A stretch of 64,000 nucleotides of DNA. Origin: Myxococcota bacterium (lineage in GTDB: Bacteria; Myxococcota_A; Bradymonadia; UBA7976; UBA1532). This document shows, piece by piece, positions 17,633 to 25,992 of this stretch. The position numbers and the translations under genes were made by a program. The notes under the pieces were generated by a model. It was not told where the DNA came from. It saw nothing but the letters and a program-made list of their open reading frames with translations, and searched no databases. The stretch spans positions 1-64,000 of the forward strand of contig CAUJDF010000003.1 of assembly GCA_963169045.1 (NCBI GenBank), read 5' to 3'. Each line of letters opens with the position of its first letter. The first letter of the stretch is position 1.

Positions 17633-18793
17633 TCAGTCCTCCGCGAAGGGACGAAGACCGCGGGCGCGCGCGGGGTGGCGCAGCTTGGCGAGGGCCTGGG
17701 CCTCGATCTGACGGATGCGCTCGCGCGTCACGCCGAAGCGCCGGCCGATCTCCTCGAGCGTCAGCGCCTCGTCGCGGTCGATGCCGAAACGGAGCGAGAG
17801 CACCTCGCGCTCGCGCGGCGACAGCGCGGCCATCTGGTCGCGCGTCTGCTCGGCGAGCTCGCGCGCGATCAGCGCCGCCGACGGCGCCTCCGACTCGGGA
17901 TCGGCGATGAGATCGCCGAGGGTGGCGTCCTTGTCCTCGCCGACCGGCGCCTCGAGCGACAGCACGCCGCGCGCCCAGTCCGCGACCTCGTCGATCCGCG
18001 CCACCGGCACGTCCATGTCGGCGGCGATCTCCGCGTTCGTCGGCTCGCGGTGCAGCCGCTGGGCGAGCCCGGCGCGGACGCGGGCGACCCGGCCGACGAG
18101 ATCGACCGTGTGCACCGGCAGGCGGATGGTGCGCGCGTGGTGCGCGAGCGCGCGGGTGATCGCCTGGCGGATCCACCACACCGCGTACGTCGAGAACTTG
18201 TTGCCGAGCGCGTAATCGAACTTGCTCGCCGCCGTCATCAGGCCGAGGTTGCCCTCCTGGACGAGGTCGAGGAAGGGCATACCGCGATCGCGGTACCGGC
18301 GCGCCATCCAGAGCACGAGCCGCAGGTTGCGCTGGACGAGGTCGGCGCGCGCGGCGGCGACCTTGCGCTCGCCGCGGCGGACGGCGACGTGCAGGGCGCG
18401 CAGCGCGGCGGCCGTCATGCCGGCTTCGGCTTCGATCTCGCGGACGCGCGCGGGATCGCCGCGCGCGTCGTCCAGGCCGCGGGCGAGCACGTCGATCCGG
18501 CTCGCGACGGCGTCGACGTCCTCGGGGCGGACCTCGGCGTCGCGCCCGAGACCCATTCGCTCCGCGATCGGCGTGCCTTCGACCGCCGCGGTCACCTCGC
18601 GCGTGCCCGCCTCGATGCGCCGCCCGGCGCGAGCCTCGTCCTCGCGGGTCATCCGCGGGAACGACGCCACCATGCGCCGGTAGTCGGCGACGCTGTCCGC
18701 CGGCGCGTCGGGATCGCGCGCCTTCGGCACGTCGGCGAGCCAGCGGGCGTCGCGCGCGACGGGGGGCGGGAGGGTCCTTTCCACAGGGTTCAT
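17633..18793 (-). CDS. RNA polymerase sigma-70 family factor, group 2-like
   Basis: A 386-aa sigma factor directing RNA polymerase to promoters. A short region-1.2-like part lies at ~35-70. Region 2 at ~150-222 (LVQRNLRLVLWMARRYRDRGMPFLDLVQEGN, KFSTYAVWWIRQAI) has the -10 recognition helix and RpoD-like residues. Region 3 covers ~228-300. Region 4 at ~320-380 has the helix-turn-helix TLEEIGRRFGVTRERIRQIE. It lacks region 1.1 and the long non-conserved insert of primary RpoD, so it is probably an alternative factor like myxobacterial SigB/SigC types. The start ATG 18793 is followed directly by acidic/proline residues; the frame upstream to 19015 is not credible. It is convergent with the membrane protein gene, 6 bp apart. 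Confidence 0.93.
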   Translation of the reverse strand: MNPVERTLPPPVARDARWLADVPKARDPDAPADSVADYRRMVASFPRMTREDEARAGRRIEAGTREVTAAVEGTPIAERMGLGRDAEVRPEDVDAVASRIDVLARGLDDARGDPARVREIEAEAGMTAAALRALHVAVRRGERKVAAARADLVQRNLRLVLWMARRYRDRGMPFLDLVQEGNLGLMTAASKFDYALGNKFSTYAVWWIRQAITRALAHHARTIRLPVHTVDLVGRVARVRAGLAQRLHREPTNAEIAADMDVPVARIDEVADWARGVLSLEAPVGEDKDATLGDLIADPESEAPSAALIARELAEQTRDQMAALSPREREVLSLRFGIDRDEALTLEEIGRRFGVTRERIRQIEAQALAKLRHPARARGLRPFAED

Positions 18794-18888
18794 GCGCTCG
18801 ACCTGGAAGGATGAATGATCGGAGGTCGCGCGGGGTGACCCTCGGGCGACCTCCTGGTGGGATTCCCGACGGCGAGGATGGGTTGCCC

Positions 18889-19194
18889 CTACTCCTCGCA
18901 GGCGCCGCCCCGCTTGGGGGTGCCGCCGCGCCACAGGTCGATCAAGAGGCGCTTCCAGCCCGGCTTCGCGACGTCGAGCAGGCGCCGGAAGGGGGTCTTC
19001 TTGGTCTCGGGGCACCGGTCGCAGGCGTCGCCGATGCCATCGCCGTCGGTGTCGCGCTGGTCCGGATCCACGACCTTCTTGCAGACGTCACAGGCGTCGC
19101 CGACGCCGTCGCCGTCGAGCTGGTGGTGATCCCCGTCGCCGTCGCGTCCCGGCGCCCCCTTGCAGTCGACGACGCGGGGACCCTCGCCGTCCAC
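18889..19194 (-). pseudogene. Thrombospondin type-3 repeat fragment, no N-terminus
   Basis: The minus strand encodes two calcium-binding TSP3-type units (DGDGVGDACDVC and DTDGDGIGDACDRCP) and a ~45-residue basic tail ending GGACEE. Such repeats normally sit in large secreted proteins, but here no signal peptide exists in any nearby frame. The open frame runs to 19401, overlapping the DUF488 gene. GTG 19194 is the only mild start candidate, with a GGGGGAG right against it. Best read as the 3' remnant of a lost surface-protein gene. The rest of 18794-19312 shows nothing else. Confidence 0.45.
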
Positions 19195-19312
19195 CTCCCC
19201 CGCCGTTCGATGGCGGTGAGGCAGTGGCGGTCGTGACCGCGATGGGCAGATCTGCGGAATGTGGAGACACCGATGGGCCCTCGGTGGATGCCATCGGGGA
19301 GGTATCGTGGGG

Positions 19313-19888
19313 ATGGCATCACCGGGGACCGTCGCGCATCCTCCGCTGTGCGACGGACGTCCGCTTCCCGTGACGATTCTGCGCACGATCGGACACGGCA
19401 CGCTCTCCGCCGAGGACTTCCTCGCGCTCGTCCGCGGCGCGGGCGTCGAGGTCGTCGCCGACGTGCGCCGCTTTCCCGGCAGCCGGCGCCATCCCCACTT
19501 CGCGCGCGACGCGATGGAGGCGTGGCTGCCCGCCGGAGACGTCGCCTACCGCTGGATGCCCGACCTCGGCGGTCGGCGCCGGCCCTCCGCGGACTCCCCC
19601 CACGTCGCCTTGCGGAACGCGCAGTTCCGCGCCTACGCCGACCACATGGCGTCGCCGGCGTTCCGCGCCGCGCTCGCCGAGCTGCTGGCGCTCGCGGACG
19701 CGCGCCCGACCGCGATGCTGTGCGCCGAGTCGCTGTGGTGGCGGTGCCACCGCCGCCTCGTCGCCGACCACGTCACGCTCGTCGACGGCGGGACGATCGA
19801 GCACCTGCTCCACGACGGCCGCCTCGCGCCGCACGCGGTCACGCCGGGCGCGCGCCGCGAGGGCGACCGCGTCGTCTACGACGGCTGA
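19313..19888 (+). CDS. DUF488 family protein
   Basis: A 191-aa cytoplasmic protein of the DUF488 family (function unproven). Marks seen: TIGHGTLSAEDFLALV, VVADVRRFPGSRRHPHF, WMPDLGG, and LCAESLWWRCHRRLVADHV with the conserved CxE and CHR residues that probably form the active or metal site. ATG 19313 is preferred because GGGAGG lies 9-10 nt upstream. GTG 19370 would give the more usual family N-terminus (VTILRTIGHG) but has no ribosome site. The stop overlaps the convergent gene at 19876 by 13 bp. Confidence 0.85.
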   Translation: MASPGTVAHPPLCDGRPLPVTILRTIGHGTLSAEDFLALVRGAGVEVVADVRRFPGSRRHPHFARDAMEAWLPAGDVAYRWMPDLGGRRRPSADSPHVALRNAQFRAYADHMASPAFRAALAELLALADARPTAMLCAESLWWRCHRRLVADHVTLVDGGTIEHLLHDGRLAPHAVTPGARREGDRVVYDG

Positions 19889-20247
19889 CGCAGGACGCGG
19901 TGCACCGCCCAGATGGCCCAGAAGTCGAAGGCGCGCTCGGGGCTGCACGTCGCGAGCGCGCGCGGCTCGAGCGTCTCCCGGTAGAGGGCGCCGAGGTGGC
20001 CGCCGGCGGCCCCCAGGCGGTCGAGCGCGGCGGTGACACGCTTGTCGTAGGCGACGATCTGCGGCAGCGGGAGCGCGCGCCAGCGGTCCTCGGCCTGCGC
20101 GTGCAGGTCGTCGAAGTCCCGCTGAAGCTGTTGGGCGCGTGCGCGGTCGACGGCGCCGAGGCGGCCGCGCTCCTCCTCGAAGTCGAAGACGGTCAGTTCG
20201 AGCGCCCAGTCGTTGAGGCGCGCGGCCGCGGCGAGGATCTCGTCCAT
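19876..20247 (-). CDS. Small helical hypothetical protein
   Basis: A 123-aa protein with no signal peptide, largely helical and charged, with Trp/Phe clusters (NDWALELTVFDFEEE, AFDFWAIWAVHRVL). No family recognised. It is convergent with DUF488 (13-bp overlap) and divergent from the gene at 20313. The start ATG 20247 is chosen because the frame upstream to 20352 would overlap the divergent gene. Codon use follows that of the surrounding genes. Confidence 0.7.
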   Translation of the reverse strand: MDEILAAAARLNDWALELTVFDFEEERGRLGAVDRARAQQLQRDFDDLHAQAEDRWRALPLPQIVAYDKRVTAALDRLGAAGGHLGALYRETLEPRALATCSPERAFDFWAIWAVHRVLRQPS

Positions 20248-20312
20248 CGGGGGAGCGTCGCACGAGCGGGCGCTCGACGTCGCGGGGCGGCGGTGGCATA
20301 CCATGCCGTTCG

Positions 20313-20954
20313 ATGAGCGACGAGGCACCGGACCGTCCCCGCGAGGGCGCACGAGGGGCAGGGTCAGCGGTCGTCGGCGTCGTCGAGCACGGCAACTCGG
20401 CGGTGCTCGTCACGCTGGCGTCAGGCGGCGCCCTCCTCGATCGCCGACGCGTCGACCTCACCGTCGGCCTGCCGACGCACCCGCACCACCACGAGGGGTC
20501 GTGGGCGGTCGGCCGCTACCTGAACACGCCCGGCGCGCGGCCGATCTCGCTGGCGGAGGCGGTGGCGCTCGTCGAGCGCGTGCGCGCGTCCGCCGCGGAG
20601 GGCGCGCGCGCAGCGCTCGAGGCGCTCGCCGGCGCGGTGGCGGCGCCGATCGGCGGCATCGCCCTGCGCGGATGCCCCGCGCTGCCGCCGACGACGGCGC
20701 AGCGCATCGCCGACAACCGCGCGCAGACGTACGCCGACTCCGTCATGTACCGGCAGGCGCTGGCGACCGCGGCCGAGGCCCGCGGCTGGACCGTGCGCTG
20801 GTACGACCGCGACGCCGTGTTCCGGGAGGCGGCCGCCGCGCTCGGCGGCGAAGACGTCGACGCCGTCCTGCGCGCGATGGGGCGGTCGATCGGGCCGCCG
20901 TGGCAGGCCGCCCACAAGCTGGCGGCGGCGGCAGCGCTCGCGGCCTTTCGGTAG
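20313..20954 (+). CDS. Conserved hypothetical protein (HGNSAVLVTL...THPHHHEGSW)
   Basis: A 213-aa soluble protein with no recognised catalytic domain. The central part has a distinctive run VEHGNSAVLVTL, DLTVGLPTHPHHHEGSWAVGRYL (clustered His plus Glu), then ADSVMYRQALATAAEARGW and WYDRDAVF. The clustered His could bind metal, but this is inference. No clear ribosome site before ATG 20313. The following DUF6946-like gene begins almost directly after it in another frame. Confidence 0.75.
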   Translation: MSDEAPDRPREGARGAGSAVVGVVEHGNSAVLVTLASGGALLDRRRVDLTVGLPTHPHHHEGSWAVGRYLNTPGARPISLAEAVALVERVRASAAEGARAALEALAGAVAAPIGGIALRGCPALPPTTAQRIADNRAQTYADSVMYRQALATAAEARGWTVRWYDRDAVFREAAAALGGEDVDAVLRAMGRSIGPPWQAAHKLAAAAALAAFR

Positions 20955-20970
20955 GCGGCGGCCGGCGGCG

Positions 20971-21621
20971 CGGGCGTGGCTCGCCGTCGAGAGCCCGGCG
21001 CTGCCGGCGGAGGTCGCGGCGGCGCTCGCGAGCCATCCTCGCTTCGGGCGTGTCGAGGGGTGGGAGGCGCATCCCGAGGCGCGGCTGCGCTTCGACGGGC
21101 GGCGTGGAGAGCCACGCAACACGGACCTGCTCGTCCGGGCGCGCGACGCGCACGGGCCCTTCTCGATGGCGGTCGAAGCCAAGGCCGACGAGCCGTTCGA
21201 CCGGCCCGTGTCGGCGGTCCTGGCCTCCGCGGTGAAGCGCCGCGCGGCGAACGAACGCTCCGGCGGCGTCGCGCGCGTCGAGTGGCTGCTGGCGACGCTG
21301 TTCGGCGGCTCGCCGGCGGAGGCGGCGCTCGCGGCCCTGCGGTACCAGCTGCTCACGGCGACCGCCGGGGCCGTCGCCGAGGCGGCGCGCGCGGGCGTCG
21401 GGCGCGTCGTGGTGCTCGTCCACGAGCTCCGGACGCCGAAGACGATCGGCGCGCGGCTCGCGCGCAACCAGGCCGACCTCGACGCGTTCGTGCGGCGCCT
21501 GTCGAACGGCGCCGTCCCATCGGTCGGGGCACGCGAGGTGCGCGGTCCGATTCGCTTGCCGGCGCCGTCGGCGTCGGGGGTGGAGCTGTTCGTCGGGAAG
21601 GCGCGGCGCGACGTCGTCTGA
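20971..21621 (+). CDS. DUF6946-like protein lacking a standard start codon
   Basis: The protein-like reading frame resembles the DUF6946 group: WLAVESPALPAEVAAAL, EPRNTDLLV, MAVEAKADEPFDRPV (acidic/Lys cluster reminiscent of a nuclease core), RYQLLTATAGAVAEAA and VVVLVHEL. Similarity begins by ~20971, but the only ATG in frame is 21166, which would remove the conserved EPRNTDLLV segment. The frame is open further upstream inside the previous gene without ATG, GTG or TTG. Either a rare start such as CTG 21001 is used or the 5' end was damaged by a frameshift. Function unknown; the nuclease-like reading is inference. Confidence 0.6.
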   Translation, partial: RAWLAVESPALPAEVAAALASHPRFGRVEGWEAHPEARLRFDGRRGEPRNTDLLVRARDAHGPFSMAVEAKADEPFDRPVSAVLASAVKRRAANERSGGVARVEWLLATLFGGSPAEAALAALRYQLLTATAGAVAEAARAGVGRVVVLVHELRTPKTIGARLARNQADLDAFVRRLSNGAVPSVGAREVRGPIRLPAPSASGVELFVGKARRDVV

Positions 21622-21723
21622 CCGGGCGCTCCGATGCAGCGGGGGTCGCGAGCGGACGTCGTCGCCGCCGCGGGCTTGAGCGGGACCTCGAGGCCCCATA
21701 TCGTCAAGGGACACGGAGGTCCC

Positions 21724-23187
21724 ATGTCTGCACGCGTGGTCGTCGCCCTGTGGGTGTTGCTCGCGGGGTGCGCCGCCGACGAGCCGGCGCGCCAGATCGC
21801 GGCGGACGCCGCCGCGTCGGACGGCGACGCGGCGCGCGGAGACGCGACGCCCCTCGACGCGCCGCCCGACGCTGCGCTCGCAGACGCCGCGCCGCCCGAC
21901 GCTGCGCTCGCAGACGCCGCGCCGCCCGACGCCGCCGCGCCGGCCTGCGCGACGCCCGTCCGCGCCGCGCCGATCGCCAGCGCGACCGGCGTCTGGCAGT
22001 GGGTGCCGATCGGCGGCATGCGGTGCGCCGACGGCAGCGCGACGGGCATCGGCCTGAACCGCGCGCCCGACGGCGCCCGCCGGCTCTTCGTCTACCTCGC
22101 CGGCGGCGGCGCGTGCTGGGACGAGGCGAGCTGCTACCGGAACGGCAGCGCCGCGTTCATCGAGGGCGGCTTCGACGCCGGCGACTTCGCGCAGCTCGGG
22201 CTCACCGGCTCGTGGTTCTTCGACCGCGCGAACCGCGACAACCCGTTCGCGGACCACCACCACGTCTTCGTGCCGTACTGCACGGGCGACCTGCACGCGG
22301 GCGACCGCGTGGCAGCCTACGGCGGCCGGGCGACGCACCACGTGGGCGCGGTCAACTACGAGGTGCTGCTGGCGCGGCTGGCGGCGACGTTCCCCGACGT
22401 CGAGCGCGTGGTCGTCTCGGGCGGCAGCGCCGGCGGCTACGGCGCGCTGTTCAACGCCGCGCGGACGCGGGCGGCCTTCCCGTGCGCCCGGGTCGACGTC
22501 GTCGACGATTCGGGGCCGCCGCTGCCGCCGCCGCACCTGCCGCCGGCGTTGCAGGCGACGTGGAGCGAGGCCTGGAACCTGCCCGCCACGCTCCCGCCCG
22601 GCTGTCCCGGGTGCGTCGCCGACTGGTCGCGCCTCGTGCCGGAGCACCTCGCGGCGCAGCCGGCCGCGCGCGTCGCCTTGCTCACGACCATGCGCGACGG
22701 CGTGATCGCGGCCTACATGGGGCTGACCGGCGACGCGACGGAGCGCGGCGTCCGCGGGCTCGTCGACGCGGTGGCGGCGCCGCGCTTCGGCGCGTTCCTC
22801 GTCGAGGGCGACGGGCACGTCCTCCTCGGCTCGCATGCGGTCTCCGACGGGCAGAGCGTGCCCGCGTGGCTGCGGGCGATGCAGGCCGACGAGCCCGCGT
22901 GGGGCACGGTCGGCCCCGATCCGCTGCCTGCGTGCAGCACCCTCGCCGATTGCGGCGCGTGCGCCGTGTGCGCGGCCCAGGGGCCGTGCCAGCCGCAGTT
23001 CCGCGCCTGCGAGGCCCGGGGCGGCTGCGTCGACGCCGTCGTCTGCGCGCTCCAGTGCCCCGGCGAAGACGCGACGTGCATCACGCGGTGCGCCGCGCTG
23101 GCGCCCGACGCCGGCGACCAGGCGGCCGCCCTCTACGTGTGCGCGCGCTGCCAGCAGTGCCCCGACGACTGTGGGCGCTGCCCATAG
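21724..23187 (+). CDS. Pectinacetylesterase/NOTUM-like lipoprotein hydrolase
   Basis: A 487-aa lipoprotein (MSARVVVALWVLLAGC; GGAGGT before ATG 21724). After an Asp/Ala/Pro linker comes a serine hydrolase of the pectinacetylesterase/NOTUM family. It has the oxyanion segment YLAGGGACWDEASCY, the partner of NOTUM's EGGGWC, and the nucleophile Ser235 in VSGGSAGGYGA. DDSG at ~260 and GDGHVLLGS at ~360 are candidate Asp and His. The family removes acyl or acetyl groups from polysaccharides or proteins. The C-terminal ~90 residues form an extra Cys-rich tail (about 18 Cys) not in the core family, perhaps a disulfide-bonded binding module. The substrate is unknown. Confidence 0.88.
   Translation: MSARVVVALWVLLAGCAADEPARQIAADAAASDGDAARGDATPLDAPPDAALADAAPPDAALADAAPPDAAAPACATPVRAAPIASATGVWQWVPIGGMRCADGSATGIGLNRAPDGARRLFVYLAGGGACWDEASCYRNGSAAFIEGGFDAGDFAQLGLTGSWFFDRANRDNPFADHHHVFVPYCTGDLHAGDRVAAYGGRATHHVGAVNYEVLLARLAATFPDVERVVVSGGSAGGYGALFNAARTRAAFPCARVDVVDDSGPPLPPPHLPPALQATWSEAWNLPATLPPGCPGCVADWSRLVPEHLAAQPAARVALLTTMRDGVIAAYMGLTGDATERGVRGLVDAVAAPRFGAFLVEGDGHVLLGSHAVSDGQSVPAWLRAMQADEPAWGTVGPDPLPACSTLADCGACAVCAAQGPCQPQFRACEARGGCVDAVVCALQCPGEDATCITRCAALAPDAGDQAAALYVCARCQQCPDDCGRCP
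21871..21930 (+). repeat. Exact 30-bp tandem duplication in lipoprotein linker
   Basis: Two identical 30-bp copies (21871-21900 and 21901-21930) encode AALADAAPPD twice in the linker just after the signal peptide of the NOTUM-like lipoprotein. Zero divergence points to recent slippage or recombination. Confidence 0.9.
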
Positions 23188-23238
23188 GGGGGGGCGCCGG
23201 CTCGACACGGCGGCGGCGATTCTGCGACCCTGCCGCGT

Positions 23239-24834
23239 ATGCGTTGGATTTGGTTGCGGAATCTGGCAGCGCCGTGCGCCGTGCTGTGCGCCACCCTCAC
23301 GCTCCCGGCATGCGGCGGGGACGACGCGGGCGGCGCGGGGGCCGACGCGGCGCCGGTGACGCTGGACGCGGCGGCGCCCGATGGTGCGGCACCCGATGGC
23401 GCGGCGCCGGACGCGGCGGCGCTCGATGGCGCGGCGCCGGACGCGGCAGCGCCCGACGCCGCTCTCGCGGACGCGGCGGCGCCCGACGCCGCCGTCCCCG
23501 CCTGCGCCTTTCCGGCGCCGCGGCTCGGCGACTCGCCCGAAGCGGTGGCGCTCGCGGCCGCGCCGGCCCGCTGCGGACAGCCGGCGCACGCGTGGCTCGA
23601 CGATCCCGCGGCCGGCGAGATCACGGGCACCGCCGACGTGCTCCGCTTCCCGGCCGCGCTGCTGCAGGGCGTCCTCGCGCAGCAGGGCATCCCGGTGCCG
23701 CGCCCGCTCGCGCACGACGTCGTCGCCCGGCAGATCGCCTACCGCACGCAGGACCGCGGCGCGCCCATCGTCGCCACCGCGCTCGTCGCCACGCCCACGG
23801 ACCTGCCGGCGGGGGCGTCGCCGCCGATCATGCTCGTCCTGCACGGGACGACGGGCTTCAACGACAGCTGCGCGGCGACCGACACGATCGAGTGGCGCGC
23901 GCTCGCGGCGTTCTGGGCCTCGCTCGGCTACATCGCGGTCGCCCCGGACTTCATCGGCATGCGCGCGTTCGGGGAGCCGACGGGCTTCCCGCACCCGTAC
24001 CTCGTCGGGCAGCCGACGGCGATCGCCTCGCTCGACGCGGTGCGCGCGGTCGGCCGCATGGCCGCCGCCGGCGACCTCGAGGGCGTCTGCCCGTCGCCGC
24101 GCGTCCTGCTCTTCGGCGGCTCCCAGGGTGGCCACGCCGCCCTCTGGGTCGACCGCCTGGCCCCCTACTATGCGCCGGAGCTCGAGATGCTCGGCGGCGC
24201 CGCCACCGTGCCGCCCGCCGATCTGCTCGGCGAGATCGACCGGGCGCTCGGCGTCTTCGTGGACGCCACCGCCAACACCCTGGCGTACCTCGCGACCGCC
24301 GCGCCCTGGTACGGCGCCGGCGACCGCCTCGACGAGGTGCTGACGCCCGCCGCCCGGGACCTCGCGGCGCGGGCCCTGGCGGCGGACTGCCGCGACGGCA
24401 TCGACATCGACCTCGATCAGTACGACGAGCTGGCCGAGGTGTACACGCAGCCCCTGCTCGACGCCGCCGCCGGGGACGTCCTCGGATCGTTCGGCGACTG
24501 GGGCTGCATGATCGCGGAGGACGGCTTGACGACCACGTCGATCGCTCGCCTCGGGCGCGACTCGCCCTCCTACGGCGTGCTGTTCGTCGTCGGCAGCGAA
24601 GACGACCTCGTCCACACGCCCACCGAGCGCGCCGCCTACGAGACGCTGTGCGCGATGGGCGCACCGCTCCAGTTCCTCGAGTGCGCCGACGCGGGCCACG
24701 GCCCGGCCACGTTCTACGCCCTCCCGGAGATCGTGCGCTTCGTCGACGCGCGCGCGGCGGGGGCGCCGTTCACCCGCCCGGCGTGCGTCGCGCCGGCGCC
24801 CGTCCGCTGCGAGGGCACCCCCGCCGCTCCCTGA
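23239..24834 (+). CDS. Secreted lipase-like alpha/beta hydrolase lipoprotein
   Basis: A 531-aa lipoprotein (signal ending LTLPAC, Cys25) with a ~65-residue Asp/Ala linker rich in APDGAAPDAA units. The catalytic part resembles the secretory lipase (LIP) branch of alpha/beta hydrolases: HGTTGFNDSC for the oxyanion region, nucleophile Ser295 in FGGSQGG, a candidate acid in VVGSEDDLVHTP and His in DAGHGPA. Six or more Cys suggest disulfides outside the cytoplasm. It lies 51 bp after the NOTUM-like gene; both are surface hydrolases with the same linker style, so a joint role in degrading prey or polymer material is plausible. No clear ribosome site at 23239. Confidence 0.85.
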   Translation: MRWIWLRNLAAPCAVLCATLTLPACGGDDAGGAGADAAPVTLDAAAPDGAAPDGAAPDAAALDGAAPDAAAPDAALADAAAPDAAVPACAFPAPRLGDSPEAVALAAAPARCGQPAHAWLDDPAAGEITGTADVLRFPAALLQGVLAQQGIPVPRPLAHDVVARQIAYRTQDRGAPIVATALVATPTDLPAGASPPIMLVLHGTTGFNDSCAATDTIEWRALAAFWASLGYIAVAPDFIGMRAFGEPTGFPHPYLVGQPTAIASLDAVRAVGRMAAAGDLEGVCPSPRVLLFGGSQGGHAALWVDRLAPYYAPELEMLGGAATVPPADLLGEIDRALGVFVDATANTLAYLATAAPWYGAGDRLDEVLTPAARDLAARALAADCRDGIDIDLDQYDELAEVYTQPLLDAAAGDVLGSFGDWGCMIAEDGLTTTSIARLGRDSPSYGVLFVVGSEDDLVHTPTERAAYETLCAMGAPLQFLECADAGHGPATFYALPEIVRFVDARAAGAPFTRPACVAPAPVRCEGTPAAP

Positions 24835-24876
24835 CCGGCGGTCGCCGTCGAGCGGTGGTGCTGATACGCTCGCGCG

Positions 24877-25866
24877 ATGAAACGAAAGCTGGCGATCGCC
24901 GTGTGGCTCGCGCTGGCGCCGGGGGCGGCGTCGGCGTGCTTGTGGGACTACGACACCCTGAAGACGGAGCGGGCGCGCTTCCCCGACGCGCTCGAGCTGA
25001 TCACGGGACGATTCCCGAGGCACTCCAAGGCGTTCTACGAGTGGCGCGCCGCCGACCGCCGCGCGCGCCTCGAGAAGACGCCGGACGATCCCGCGCTGTA
25101 CGACGACCTGTCGGTGGCGCTCGAGAAGCTCGGCCGCGGCGAAGAGGCGATCGAGGTGGCGCGGCAGGCGGAGGCGAAGTGGCCCGACCGCTACGAGGTG
25201 CAGGCGAACCTGGGGACGTTCCTGCTCCACGCCGGCCGCTTCGAGGAGGGACTGAGACACATCGACCGCGCGCTGCAGATCAATCCCGACGCGCACTTCG
25301 GCCGCGAGGTGTATCAGAAGGCGCTCGTCGAGTACCTGATCGCGAAGGGCGGCCCGAAGCCGTCGCTGCCGCTGGCGACGGCGGACGAGATGGGCAGATT
25401 GTCGGGTGATTTCGCGAAGTTCCTCGCCGCGCGGCTGCCGGGCGCGCCGGCGAAGCTGCCGGCGGCGGCGCGCAAGCGCGCGCTGAAGGGCGTGCTCGGC
25501 ATGATGCGCTTCGGCAACCACGACTCGCCGATCCTGCTCGAGGCGGCGGCGCACCTGCTGAGCGACGACCCCTTCCAGCACAAGGAGGACGCGAAGCAGC
25601 TGGCGGCGCGCGCCTACCTGCGGGCGGCGCAGGCGCGGCCCGAGTCGGCGGAGGCCTACCGCGCGCTGGCCGCGGCGGTGATGAAGACGCAGACCGCGCG
25701 CCGCGAGCAGCCGATGCCGCTCGCCCGGATCGAAGAGGCCCTCGCTGCCGAGCTCGTCGTGGCCGAGCGCGAGGCCGCGGCGGTGGTCGCCGACGAGGCG
25801 AGGTGGATCGCCGAGGGCGTCGACGTCGACGCGGCGTTCGCGCGCAAGTATCTGCGCAAGCGCTGA
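24877..25866 (+). CDS. Secreted tetratricopeptide-repeat protein
   Basis: A 329-aa protein with a Sec signal peptide (MKRKLAIAVWLALAPGAASA) and mature start CLWDYDTL. The phrase LELITGRFPRHSKAFYEWR precedes TPR units at ~70-150 (DDPALYDDLSVALEKLGRGEEAIEVARQA, YEVQANLGTFLLHAGRFEEGLRHIDRAL). The rest is helical and charged and ends KYLRKR. TPRs imply a periplasmic scaffold for protein contacts. The Cys directly after the likely cleavage site could be lipidated although the lipobox (ASAC) is only moderate. No partner can be named; it is 42 bp after the lipase gene. Confidence 0.85.
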   Translation: MKRKLAIAVWLALAPGAASACLWDYDTLKTERARFPDALELITGRFPRHSKAFYEWRAADRRARLEKTPDDPALYDDLSVALEKLGRGEEAIEVARQAEAKWPDRYEVQANLGTFLLHAGRFEEGLRHIDRALQINPDAHFGREVYQKALVEYLIAKGGPKPSLPLATADEMGRLSGDFAKFLAARLPGAPAKLPAAARKRALKGVLGMMRFGNHDSPILLEAAAHLLSDDPFQHKEDAKQLAARAYLRAAQARPESAEAYRALAAAVMKTQTARREQPMPLARIEEALAAELVVAEREAAAVVADEARWIAEGVDVDAAFARKYLRKR

Positions 25867-25992
25867 CGCCCGGAGCGATTGCGCTTGCCGGCTGCGCCCG
25901 CTTTGCGATTCAGTCGCGCCATGCATGTCTCGATGGGACGCCGGCGCGGGGCGCCGCTCCACGGCGCGCCGCGCCGGACGGCGACGACGTCG

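Noticed and set aside
25879-25992. TTG or earlier ATG start for the beta-helix-like lipoprotein
   Set aside because: Gives a 39-residue Arg-rich leader before the hydrophobic segment and has no ribosome site.
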